A stretch of DNA of 64,000 nucleotides, from contig NZ_SJXJ01000023.1 in the NCBI RefSeq assembly GCF_004337695.1, forward strand, positions 1 through 64,000, read 5' to 3'. The stretch's first letter is position 1; every line of letters begins with the position of its first letter. The notes beneath the pieces are model-generated. The model was not told the origin of the DNA. It did no database searches and saw only the letters and a program-made list of their open reading frames with translations. The DNA is from Tenacibaculum sp. M341. GTDB lineage: Bacteria > Bacteroidota > Bacteroidia > Flavobacteriales > Flavobacteriaceae. The translations under genes and the position numbers were made by a program. Below, in pieces: positions 17,838 to 24,329 of the stretch.

Positions 17838-18653
17838 TTATAATTGTGATATTAACTCTTTAAAGAGCGTAATCATTTTGGGCTCAGCTTTACCAGCTAC
17901 AGCTATTATTTCTTCAATGTCTATGGGTTGCAGGTTTTTTGGGTCGCACTCATCAGTTAGTACTGAAACTGCACAGCACGGAATATTTAATTGTTTAGCT
18001 ACAATTACTTCAGGTACAGTACTCATACCTACAGCATCTACTTCTAATATTTGTAGCATTCTGTACTCTGCTCTTGTTTCTAATTGTGGACCTAAAACAC
18101 TTGCATAAACCCCCTCGTATAAATGTATGTCGTTTTGTTTAGCAATAGCTTTCAGTTGGGTGTTTAATTTTTTTGAATATGGTTCAAGCATATCAGCAAA
18201 AATATTCCCAAAATCTTTAGCTCCTTTAAAAGCTAGTGGAGATCCTCCTTGTAAATTAATATGATCTTCAATTAACATCATATCTCCTTTCTTGTAAGAA
18301 AGATTAATAGCACCAGCAGCATTAGAAATTAATAAATTGGTAATTCCTAAACCATGCATAGTTCTAATTCCGTAAGTAACTTCCCATAAGTTGTAGCCTT
18401 CATAAAAATGGAAACGACCAGACATAACTATTACTTTTTTACCAGCAATAGTCCCGTAAATAAGTCTACCAGAATGAAACTCAACAGTTGCTTCAGGAAA
18501 GTGTGGGATTTCGCTATATGGTACTTCAATTTCAATAGAAATCTCATCAATTAATTTACCTAAACCAGTACCTAATACAATTCCGATTTCAGGATTCTCT
18601 AATCCTTTATTCTTTAAAAAAAGGATGGTTTCTTGTAGTTGTTGTTGTTTCAT
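17838..18653 (-). CDS. Purine-nucleoside phosphorylase
   Basis: A 271-aa trimeric-type PNP that splits purine nucleosides with phosphate. Visible motifs are VLGTGLGKL (phosphate loop, 26-34), HSGRL, MSGRFHFYEGY, ISNAAGAIN (about 111-119), GPQLETRAEYR (about 190-200) and VGMSTVPEVIVA. The gene lies 1 bp from the TIGR04282 transferase gene and 8 bp from doxX in the arsenosugar operon. In arsenosugar synthesis, ArsS is believed to make an adenosyl-dimethylarsenic nucleoside whose adenine must be removed. This enzyme is a good candidate for that step, but it may also serve ordinary purine salvage. Confidence 0.9.
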   Translation of the reverse strand: MKQQQLQETILFLKNKGLENPEIGIVLGTGLGKLIDEISIEIEVPYSEIPHFPEATVEFHSGRLIYGTIAGKKVIVMSGRFHFYEGYNLWEVTYGIRTMHGLGITNLLISNAAGAINLSYKKGDMMLIEDHINLQGGSPLAFKGAKDFGNIFADMLEPYSKKLNTQLKAIAKQNDIHLYEGVYASVLGPQLETRAEYRMLQILEVDAVGMSTVPEVIVAKQLNIPCCAVSVLTDECDPKNLQPIDIEEIIAVAGKAEPKMITLFKELISQL

Positions 18654-18654
18654 G

Positions 18655-19257
18655 TTAGTTTAAAAATTGTGAAAATGCAGGATGATCTTTAATATCATCA
18701 AAAATATCAACATCGTTTAGTATAGAAAGTAAAAATACATTATGTTTTTTTAAATCAGATAAAGTATTTTCTCTCACTGTGCTAGTACCCCATTGTTTGT
18801 TTTTAAAAATTTCTGGAATCACTTTTTTTAATCCTAATAAATAATAACCACCATCATCAGCCGGACCAATAACAGCATCATGATTATCTAATTGTTGAAA
18901 AGCAGAGTTAATATGTTGAGGTTCTAAATCGTATAAGTCGCTACCAATAATGGCAACTTTCTCGTATCCTTTTTTAAAAGAAGTATCAAAGGCATTTAAC
19001 ATTCGTTCGCCTAAATCATTCCCTTCTTGAGCATATTTCTGATAACCTTTGTTTTCCCAGATATCATTATCTCTTACTTTTTCAGAATAAAAAACAGCAA
19101 TATCGCATGATAGCTGTTCTACAATTTCTTTTGTTCTGTTTAATAAAAAGATATAAATTTCTAATGCCTTTTTATCACCTAAAGATTTTGCTAATCTTGT
19201 TTTTACTTTTCCTAATTCAGGATTTCTAGTAAAAATCATTAACAAGTTTTTATTCAT
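18655..19257 (-). CDS. TIGR04282-family arsenosugar biosynthesis glycosyltransferase
   Basis: A 200-aa protein of the CofC-like nucleotidyltransferase fold. The N-terminal LLMIFTRNPELGKVKTRLA carries the usual nucleotide-binding basic residues. Then come GNDLGERM (about 79-86), IIGSDLYDL (about 104-112), GPADDGGYYLLG (about 133-144) and NDVDIFDD. This family is almost always found next to ArsM and ArsS and is proposed to attach the aglycone to the arsenic-linked ribose. It overlaps the rhodanese gene by 8 bp, a sign of translational coupling. It is well conserved, unlike its paralogue at 15641. Confidence 0.88.
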   Translation of the reverse strand: MNKNLLMIFTRNPELGKVKTRLAKSLGDKKALEIYIFLLNRTKEIVEQLSCDIAVFYSEKVRDNDIWENKGYQKYAQEGNDLGERMLNAFDTSFKKGYEKVAIIGSDLYDLEPQHINSAFQQLDNHDAVIGPADDGGYYLLGLKKVIPEIFKNKQWGTSTVRENTLSDLKKHNVFLLSILNDVDIFDDIKDHPAFSQFLN

Positions 19258-19744
19258 AAACTTTAATTCCTTTATTTAGCCAAGTTCCCCATTCTTTATC
19301 GAATGCGTGTACTTTATTGGTTAGTTTGTTTTGAGAATCATAAACACTTTTCTCGTTGTTTTTCCACTCAAAAATACCACCGTATAAATTAAAAACATTT
19401 GTATAACCAGCAGCTTTAATTTTTTCAGCAATATCTTCTGAACGAACACCTAAAGAGCAATATACTATTATTTTAGAATTTTTGTCTTTTGGTAGTTCTT
19501 TTAAAGTTCTTTTTAAGTTGAAATTGTTGTATCCAACGTAAGTAGCCTTTTTTAAATGACTTATTTCAAATTCTTTTTTTTCTCTTGCATCTAAAAAGAT
19601 GGTTTCATCATCATTAGTATTGATGTCGTTCACATAAATGTATGGAATTGTTTCTTGATTGTATTTCTTTAAAAGTTGTTTTAAACTACTTTGAGCAAAA
19701 GAACTAATAGAAAGTAGGAAGAGAAAAAAAGTTTTTTTTATCAT
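19250..19744 (-). CDS. Exported rhodanese-like protein
   Basis: A 164-aa protein with a signal peptide (1-17, SSFAQ) and one rhodanese domain (about 33-130). The active-site cysteine is C96 in VYCSLGVRS; typical flanking motifs are LDAREKKEFEISHL and NLYGGIFEW. It probably acts in the periplasm as a sulfurtransferase or thiol/arsenic-binding protein. It is the first gene of the arsenosugar unit and overlaps the transferase gene by 8 bp. A small lipoprotein is divergently transcribed from the other side of a 44-bp gap. Confidence 0.88.
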   Translation of the reverse strand: MIKKTFFLFLLSISSFAQSSLKQLLKKYNQETIPYIYVNDINTNDDETIFLDAREKKEFEISHLKKATYVGYNNFNLKRTLKELPKDKNSKIIVYCSLGVRSEDIAEKIKAAGYTNVFNLYGGIFEWKNNEKSVYDSQNKLTNKVHAFDKEWGTWLNKGIKVYE

Positions 19745-19758
19745 ATGTCTATAAAAGT

Positions 19759-19766
19759 TATTTTTG
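19759..19766 (+). promoter_or_regulatory. Bacteroidota -7 element for the small lipoprotein
   Basis: TATTTTTG matches TAnnTTTG on the plus strand, 22 bp before the ATG at 19789. I see no convincing -33 TTG, but the position supports the 51-aa gene being transcribed. Confidence 0.5.
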
Positions 19767-19788
19767 CTGAAATTTTAAAAAATATATT

Positions 19789-19944
19789 ATGAAAAAAGTA
19801 TTTTTAATTGCTTTGCTATGTGTTTCATTTTCTTTTATTTCATGTGAAGAACAAGAAAAAGTTTGTCAGGGAGAAGTTACAACATTTACTTTACCAGACG
19901 GAACAACAAGAACAATTGAACAACCTTGTTTCGATTTTGACTAA
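19789..19944 (+). CDS. 51-aa cysteine-containing lipoprotein inside the arsenosugar cluster
   Basis: A short gene with a clear signal peptide and lipobox (FSFISC, lipidated C19). The mature part is about 33 residues, acidic at first (EEQEK), with two further cysteines, C26 and C47, spaced 21 apart. It carries a -7 element at 19759-19766, lies on the strand opposite the flanking arsenosugar genes, and ends at a bidirectional terminator shared with arsS. No family is recognised. Two free cysteines next to arsenic genes make thiol or arsenic binding conceivable, but this is only inference; a disulfide-stabilised structural role is as likely. Confidence 0.6.
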   Translation: MKKVFLIALLCVSFSFISCEEQEKVCQGEVTTFTLPDGTTRTIEQPCFDFD

Positions 19945-19952
19945 AACTATGA

Positions 19953-19980
19953 AAAAGTTCCTTTTTTAAAAGGAACTTTT
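19953..19980. terminator. Bidirectional terminator
   Basis: AAAAGTTCC (19953-19961) pairs with GGAACTTTT (19972-19980) over a loop of T and A residues. It separates the plus-strand small lipoprotein (stop 19944) from minus-strand arsS (stop 19986). Confidence 0.85.
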
Positions 19981-19985
19981 CTACT

Positions 19986-21038
19986 TTATGCAACAGTTCC
20001 TTGACAACTGCTTCCAGCACCGGCGGTACAACCGTAACAATGCTGATTAATGATTGTTTTTCTGTTTTGTAGTAGTTCTTCGTTATATTCAGAAATGTGT
20101 TTTACTTTACTTGCTACCTTTAAATTTAGCATTTGGTTAAAATCACAATCATATAACCAACCGTCCCAGCTAATCGATAAGGTATTTGTACACATTACAT
20201 TTGCTACAGCCATAGGGTTGTAAGCTTCAACTAAAGCATACATATAATCTTCATAATTTTCAGAAGCAATTAAATAGTCTAAAAAACGACTGATAGGTAA
20301 GTTTGTAATGGCAAATAAGCTGTTAAATACAATATTAAAGTCTTCTTTTAAGGCTTTTTTAAAATCGTTTTCCAATGCTGCTTGGTCTCCTGGTAAAAAA
20401 GCACCTGATGGATTGTATACCAAATCTAATTTTAAGTTACTTCCTTCAACACCATAACCAACTTCATTTAGCATTTGAAGTGCTTTAATTGATTTATCAA
20501 AAACACCATCTCCACGTTGTTTGTCCGTTTTTCCTCTAGTCCAGTGTGGCATAGAAGAAACTACATGAACATTGTGTTTTTTAAAGAATTCAGGTAAATC
20601 GTAATATTTTTTATTGGCTCTTATAATTGTTAAATTAGAGCGAACAATAAAATCTTTTATTCCTGCTTTTGAAGCTTCTTCAACAAACCAACGAAAGTTA
20701 GGATTCATTTCAGGAGCACCACCAGTTAAATCTAATGTATGTGCACCAGTCTTTTTTATAACATCTAAACATTGCTGCATGGTTTCGGTGGTCATAATCT
20801 CTTTTCTATCAGGACCCGCATCAACATGACAATGTGCACAAACCTGGTTACACATATAACCTAAATTAATCTGTAAAATTTCTAATTTTTTAGGTTTTAA
20901 TGGAAACTGATTTGTTTCTTTTATTTTTTCAGCAAACGTAGGTAATTCACCATCTTTAAAAATACCATTAGATAATATTTCAAGTTGACGTTGCGTGTTT
21001 GCTAAATCGTTGTTTCTTGCTACAAGAGATTTCTTCAT
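19986..21038 (-). CDS. arsS: Radical SAM enzyme of arsenosugar biosynthesis
   Basis: A 350-aa radical SAM protein. The 4Fe-4S cluster that cleaves SAM is held by C63, C67 and C70 (YMCNQVCAHC), followed by HVDAGPD and LDLTGGAPEMN (about 99-109). The C-terminal third carries more cysteines (VMCTNT, YDCDFNQ, C334, C337 and C345 in HCYGCTAGAGSSC), probably a second cluster domain. ArsS transfers the 5'-deoxyadenosyl group to dimethylarsenic. The gene is 88 bp downstream of the AhpD-like gene, with a TCGAG palindromic repeat between them, and is divided from the arsM unit by the small plus-strand lipoprotein. Confidence 0.92.
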   Translation of the reverse strand: MKKSLVARNNDLANTQRQLEILSNGIFKDGELPTFAEKIKETNQFPLKPKKLEILQINLGYMCNQVCAHCHVDAGPDRKEIMTTETMQQCLDVIKKTGAHTLDLTGGAPEMNPNFRWFVEEASKAGIKDFIVRSNLTIIRANKKYYDLPEFFKKHNVHVVSSMPHWTRGKTDKQRGDGVFDKSIKALQMLNEVGYGVEGSNLKLDLVYNPSGAFLPGDQAALENDFKKALKEDFNIVFNSLFAITNLPISRFLDYLIASENYEDYMYALVEAYNPMAVANVMCTNTLSISWDGWLYDCDFNQMLNLKVASKVKHISEYNEELLQNRKTIINQHCYGCTAGAGSSCQGTVA

Positions 21039-21050
21039 TATTAAAGATTC

Positions 21051-21110
21051 TGTCAGGTCGAGCGCAGTCGAGACCTGATTAAAAAACTCTCGACTGCGCT
21101 CGAGGTGACA
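21051..21110. repeat. TCGAG-rich intergenic palindromic repeat
   Basis: Two 23-nt arms (21051-21073 and 21088-21110) are inverted copies differing at two positions; the core is TCGAGCGCAGTCGAGA. The spacer is 14 nt. Its GC-rich core differs from the AT-rich surroundings and matches a type of dispersed palindrome I recall from many flavobacterial genomes. It could form a long mRNA hairpin between the AhpD-like gene and arsS. Confidence 0.75.
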
Positions 21111-21125
21111 TGAGAAAGTTTAATT

Positions 21126-21461
21126 CTACATTTCTAATTTATTCACTTTGTTCATCATTTGTACCCCATGAACCAAGGTTGCACCACTTTTAATTGCAGC
21201 ACCAACATGTATTGCTTCCATCATTTCTTCTTTGGTAATACCACGCTGTAATCCATCTTTGGTGTAAGCGTCAATACAATATGGACATTGTTCGGTATGT
21301 GCTACGGCTAATGCGATTAATGATTTCTCTCTGGCAGTTAAAGCTCCTTCTTCAAAAACCTTTCCGTAGTAGTCAAAAAATTTGTTTCCAAGTTCTTCGC
21401 TCCACTCTGTAATCTTACCAAATTTTCTTAAATCTGATGGGTCATAATATGTTTTAGACAT
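21126..21461 (-). CDS. Arsenosugar-associated peroxidase-like (AhpD family) protein
   Basis: A 111-aa all-helical protein of the AhpD/carboxymuconolactone decarboxylase fold. The redox pair is C59-P-Y-C62 in HTEQCPYCIDAYTKDG, followed by the usual EMMEAIHVGAAIKSGATLVHG. The member found beside ArsS and ArsM is a conserved cluster component. Its job is not established; oxidation or reduction of the arsenic intermediate is a reasonable guess. It lies 30 bp downstream of the DUF547 gene, so DUF547-AhpD-ArsS may be one transcript. Confidence 0.88.
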   Translation of the reverse strand: MSKTYYDPSDLRKFGKITEWSEELGNKFFDYYGKVFEEGALTAREKSLIALAVAHTEQCPYCIDAYTKDGLQRGITKEEMMEAIHVGAAIKSGATLVHGVQMMNKVNKLEM

Positions 21462-21491
21462 TTGTATCTTTTTTGTTGAAAAATAAAAATA

Positions 21492-22202
21492 CTATTTTCC
21501 ATTTAAATTCCACTTATATGGTAAAAAGCGGATTTTTGCATCATTAGGTATTTTTTCGTCTGCATATTTGTTAATGTAATCAATAACAGATCCTTCTTTA
21601 GTAAAGTCAGCTTTAAACCAGTTGAAAATTTCAGAAATTTGTATTGAATTTTTCTTTTCAAGTTTGTTTCTTGAAGCGTCATTAATAAAGTTTTTAATCA
21701 ATACATCTAATTCAGCATTAATATTCTTTTCTGTAAAAGCTTTATTGTGAAGTTTTGGGCACGATTCAGAAGCACAGTTTACACCTACGTGAATTCTTGG
21801 ATCAAATAATTTTTTACGTAATATTTTATGTTCTATATGATCCAGTGTATATGTTTTTCCACCAACTTCAGCAAAACTAATATTCCATGCATTTTTACCT
21901 TTTTTCTTAATATTAGTGATGCTTTTTACAGGATAATTATCTAAAATAAGTTTTATTGTGTAGGCGTTGTATGCGTTTATCCAGAATGCTTTTTGTTTGT
22001 TTTTAGACCATGAAGAGCTTGGTGTTGTCTTTTTTAAGTAGGCTAAGTAACTGTTTAATTGGTCTTCATTTTGTTTAAGACCTTTATAATCTACAATACC
22101 TTTTTTACTTACATGTTGTTGTAGTAAAGAATTAAAAGAAGTTGTTTGAGCTTTAATACTAACAACTATAAGTAAACTTAAAACTGGAATTAATTTTTTC
22201 AT
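21492..22202 (-). CDS. DUF547 domain protein, exported
   Basis: A 236-aa protein from the ATG at 22202 (MKKLIPVLSLL), chosen because it gives a clean signal peptide (ending SIKAQ). A longer frame reaching 22289 would place a hydrophobic non-signal extension in front and run into a terminator hairpin. The DUF547 core shows FWINAYNAYTIKLILDNYP, HVGVNCASESCPKLHNKAF and IDYINKYAD, with conserved N, H and C residues that hint at an enzymatic site. DUF547 genes often accompany arsenosugar genes. Function unknown. Confidence 0.82.
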   Translation of the reverse strand: MKKLIPVLSLLIVVSIKAQTTSFNSLLQQHVSKKGIVDYKGLKQNEDQLNSYLAYLKKTTPSSSWSKNKQKAFWINAYNAYTIKLILDNYPVKSITNIKKKGKNAWNISFAEVGGKTYTLDHIEHKILRKKLFDPRIHVGVNCASESCPKLHNKAFTEKNINAELDVLIKNFINDASRNKLEKKNSIQISEIFNWFKADFTKEGSVIDYINKYADEKIPNDAKIRFLPYKWNLNGK

Positions 22203-22273
22203 GATAACTATTGTTTTTGATTTAGACGGAAGGTTTTTTAAAACTTTACAACAATATAAAAAATAAAAATTCA

Positions 22274-22357
22274 GGTATAAAAAACCCACTCAAAAGATTG
22301 AGTGGGAAAATTGCTATGAAAAAGAAAAAGTGTCCAAAGACGTCTCTAAGGACACTA
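22274..22357 (-). ncRNA. Candidate small RNA or leader with two hairpins
   Basis: On the minus strand, a TATATTTG promoter element (22365-22358) is followed at once by the hairpin AGTGTCC...GGACACT (22356-22329), whose loop contains the self-complementary AGACGTCT. A second hairpin with a T run, GAGTGGG/CCCACTC (22306-22285), follows and looks like a terminator. The transcript would be about 75 nt, ending 70 bp before the DUF547 start. The start site may fall inside the first hairpin, in which case that repeat would be an operator. No known RNA family is recognised. Confidence 0.4.
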
Positions 22358-22365
22358 CAAATATA
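22358..22365 (-). promoter_or_regulatory. Bacteroidota -7 element
   Basis: TATATTTG on the minus strand, directly before the AGTGTCC hairpin. No clear TTG at the expected -33 distance. Confidence 0.5.
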
Positions 22366-22504
22366 AAACATTTTTTCAATCTTTAAATTATAAAATTGTT
22401 TTTTTAAGTTTTTTTTAACGTTCGAGCAGGAAAATTGTATTTGTGATAGTAATAGCTAAATATATGTTGTATTTGTTTTAGCCAATTGTTTTGTTAGAAG
22501 TTTG

Positions 22505-22546
22505 ATAAAACAAAAAACCGTTGAAAATCAAAGATTAACAACGGTT
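22505..22546 (-). terminator. Terminator of tRNA-Leu copy 1
   Basis: CAACGGTT/AACCGTTG hairpin (arms 22539-22546 and 22516-22523) followed on the minus strand by a T-rich run (22515-22505). Confidence 0.85.
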
Positions 22547-22550
22547 ATTG

Positions 22551-22636
22551 TACTGAAGGCGGGACTTGAACCCGCACGAGCATTACGGCTCATTGGATTT
22601 TAAGTCCAACGTGTCTACCAATTCCACCACTTCAGC
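22551..22636 (-). tRNA. tRNA-Leu (UAA), copy 1
   Basis: An 86-nt class II tRNA on the minus strand. The acceptor stem is GCTGAAG/CTTCAGT with discriminator A. The anticodon loop ACTTAAAAT gives anticodon UAA. It has a long variable arm, and the T arm shows GGTTCAAGTCC. CCA is not encoded. A promoter element lies at 22709-22716. Confidence 0.95.
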
Positions 22637-22708
22637 ATGGTATTTTATATAATTAAGATATCAAATCTTGTTTTTTAAAGATCGTTTGCAATCATTCAAT
22701 TGCGGGTG

Positions 22709-22716
22709 CAAATATA
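22709..22716 (-). promoter_or_regulatory. tRNA promoter -7 element (copy 1)
   Basis: Minus-strand TATATTTG followed by CACCCGCA, the form I associate with Bacteroidota stable-RNA promoters. It lies 73 bp before tRNA-Leu copy 1. The same context recurs at 23167. Confidence 0.65.
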
Positions 22717-22895
22717 CAAGTTTATTCCATATAAAAAATATTTTTTTGACTTTTTTTTGATTAAAGTGGGGTGAAAATGTAATTAAAGTGTTTAGTTGTC
22801 ATGTAATCAGTGGTTTGCTTCTTTTTTATTTTTTGAAATAAATTTTAATATTTGTAAATAAGCAACTAGGGGAGAGGTGTTGTTTCTAAAGTTGT

Positions 22896-22937
22896 ATAAA
22901 ACAAAAAACCGTTGAAAATCAAAGATTAACAACGGTT
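22896..22937 (-). terminator. Terminator of the tRNA-Gly/tRNA-Leu unit
   Basis: Same CAACGGTT/AACCGTTG hairpin (22907-22937) with T-rich tail as copy 1. Confidence 0.85.
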
Positions 22938-22941
22938 ATTG

Positions 22942-23027
22942 TACTGAAGGCGGGACTTGAACCCGCACGAGCATTACGGCTCATTGGATTTTAAGTCCAA
23001 CGTGTCTACCAATTCCACCACTTCAGC
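22942..23027 (-). tRNA. tRNA-Leu (UAA), copy 2
   Basis: 86 nt and identical to copy 1. It is the second gene of a transcript that starts at the promoter near 23167 and first reads tRNA-Gly. Confidence 0.95.
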
Positions 23028-23049
23028 ATGGTATTTTATATAGGTTTTG

Positions 23050-23121
23050 AGCGAAAGACGGGATTTGAACCCGCGACCCTCACCTTGGCAAGGTGATGCT
23101 CTACCCCTGAGCTACTTTCGC
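23050..23121 (-). tRNA. tRNA-Gly (GCC)
   Basis: A 72-nt tRNA. Acceptor stem GCGAAAG/CTTTCGC with discriminator U, D arm TAGCTCAGGGGTAGAGC, anticodon loop TTGCCAA giving GCC, T arm GGTTCAAATCC. CCA is not encoded. It lies 22 bp upstream of tRNA-Leu copy 2 on the same transcript. Confidence 0.95.
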
Positions 23122-23166
23122 GTAGTCTTTATTTTAAATGAACGTGTGCATTTGTGAATGCGGGTG

Positions 23167-23196
23167 CAAATATACAATCATTTTTTAATGTAGCAA
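23167..23196 (-). promoter_or_regulatory. Promoter of the tRNA-Gly/tRNA-Leu unit
   Basis: Minus strand TTG (23196-23194), exactly 19 nt, then TATATTTG (23174-23167), followed by CACCCGCA. This is a full match to the Bacteroidota primary-sigma consensus. Confidence 0.8.
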
Positions 23197-23395
23197 ATTA
23201 AAAAAGTGCTTTTTTTGATGGGTTTCTGCTTTTTGTCTGTATATGTGTTGGATAGCAGAAGAAGTTTTTTTCAAAATGACAAAATAAGGCTGTTTTAAGT
23301 TTAAAAGTGCATCATAAATACCATTAATATTTATTGAGTTTGTTTTTCAATAACCAATAAAAGCTAAAAAATATGGTAGTTCAATTAATATAGAA

Positions 23396-23403
23396 TATCT
23401 TTG
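23396..23403 (+). promoter_or_regulatory. -7 element of the oxidase-assembly operon
   Basis: TATCTTTG, with a weak TGG at 23374-23376 (19 nt upstream). Its last three bases are the in-frame TTG that would otherwise be read as the ctaB start, which argues against that start. Confidence 0.6.
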
Positions 23404-23424
23404 CAAAAATTTTTAAGAGGTACG

Positions 23425-24327
23425 GTGGATTCAGTTTCGGCAGCAGAAAATAAGTTTTCTTTAAAAAGTACACTAATAGATTTTAAGCAACTTACAAAAG
23501 TAGGGTTATCTATAAGTGTTGTTTTTACTTCTATTACAGGTTACATACTTGGAGCAGATACAATAGATTTTTACATAATCGTTTTATTAGCTATTGGAGG
23601 CTACTTAATGGTAGGTGCTTCTAATGCATTTAATCAAGTTATAGAAAAAGATATTGATGCATTAATGCAACGAACTAAAAATCGACCACTACCATCAGGA
23701 AGAATGTCTGTTACTACGGCATTAATTATTGCAATTACTTTTACAATTGTAGGTTTGGGTATTTTATATTCAATCAATCCTAAATGTGCATTATTTGGTG
23801 CTGTATCAATATTTTTATACACTTGTGCTTACACTCCTTTAAAAGGAATTACTCCATTATCTGTTTTTGTAGGAGCTATTCCAGGGGCAATACCTTTTAT
23901 GTTAGGTTGGGTAGCAGCTACAGGTAAGTTTGGTATAGAAGCTGGTTTTTTATTTATGATTCAGTTTTTTTGGCAGTTTCCTCATTTTTGGGCTATAGGT
24001 TGGTTACAGTTTGAAGAATATAACAAAGCAGGTTTAAAAATGCTTCCTATGAACAAAAAAGATAAGGGAGCTGTTGTTCAAGCAATTTTTTATACATGTG
24101 TAATGTTGTTAATTTCTATTGCACCAGTTTTAAAAACAACTGGTAAATTATACATATATCCCGTAACCGCAGTCATTGTAGCGTTATTTGGGTTTTTGAT
24201 GTTGTACTACGGAATTATACTTTATAAAACAGAAAAAAATACAGATGCTAGAAAATTAATGTTGGCTAGTGTTTTTTATATTACAGCATTACCAATTATT
24301 TACGTTATAGATAAATTTTTTCATTAA
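23425..24327 (+). CDS. ctaB: Protoheme IX farnesyltransferase (heme O synthase)
   Basis: A 300-aa UbiA-family membrane enzyme that farnesylates heme B to heme O for cytochrome oxidase. The prenyl-diphosphate-binding Asp-rich region is NQVIEKDIDALMQRTKNRPLPSG, named here by its key residues N, D, D and R. A second loop is FHPHF-like (WQFPHFWAIGWLQFEEY), and there are eight to nine hydrophobic helices. I start at GTG 23425, 4 bp after AAGAGG. The upstream TTG at 23401 lies inside the promoter element TATCTTTG, so a start there would be nearly leaderless. First gene of the oxidase operon; the next gene follows after 2 bp. Confidence 0.92.
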   Translation: MDSVSAAENKFSLKSTLIDFKQLTKVGLSISVVFTSITGYILGADTIDFYIIVLLAIGGYLMVGASNAFNQVIEKDIDALMQRTKNRPLPSGRMSVTTALIIAITFTIVGLGILYSINPKCALFGAVSIFLYTCAYTPLKGITPLSVFVGAIPGAIPFMLGWVAATGKFGIEAGFLFMIQFFWQFPHFWAIGWLQFEEYNKAGLKMLPMNKKDKGAVVQAIFYTCVMLLISIAPVLKTTGKLYIYPVTAVIVALFGFLMLYYGIILYKTEKNTDARKLMLASVFYITALPIIYVIDKFFH

Positions 24328-24329
24328 TT

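Larger units (their letters stand above)
22505..22651. repeat. 147-bp direct repeat, copy 1
   Basis: Identical to 22896-23042, 391 bp away. The unit contains a complete tRNA-Leu gene and its terminator, but not the promoter. Confidence 0.9.
22896..23042. repeat. 147-bp direct repeat, copy 2
   Basis: Exact copy of 22505-22651, including tRNA-Leu and terminator. The flanking bases differ immediately outside the unit on both sides. Confidence 0.9.

Noticed and set aside
22203-22289. N-terminal extension of the DUF547 protein to 22289
   Set aside because: It would place a non-signal hydrophobic stretch before a good signal peptide and begin inside the terminator-like hairpin at 22285-22306.
22316-22366. 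Plus-strand 16-residue open frame (MKKKKCPKT...) across the AGTGTCC hairpin, as a leader peptide
   Set aside because: No plus-strand gene lies downstream before the tRNA genes on the other strand, while promoter and terminator signals point to minus-strand transcription.
23224-23272. TTCTGCT/AGCAGAA hairpin with T run upstream of ctaB
   Set aside because: The loop of more than 20 nt makes it a weak structure, and there is no plus-strand gene before it to terminate.
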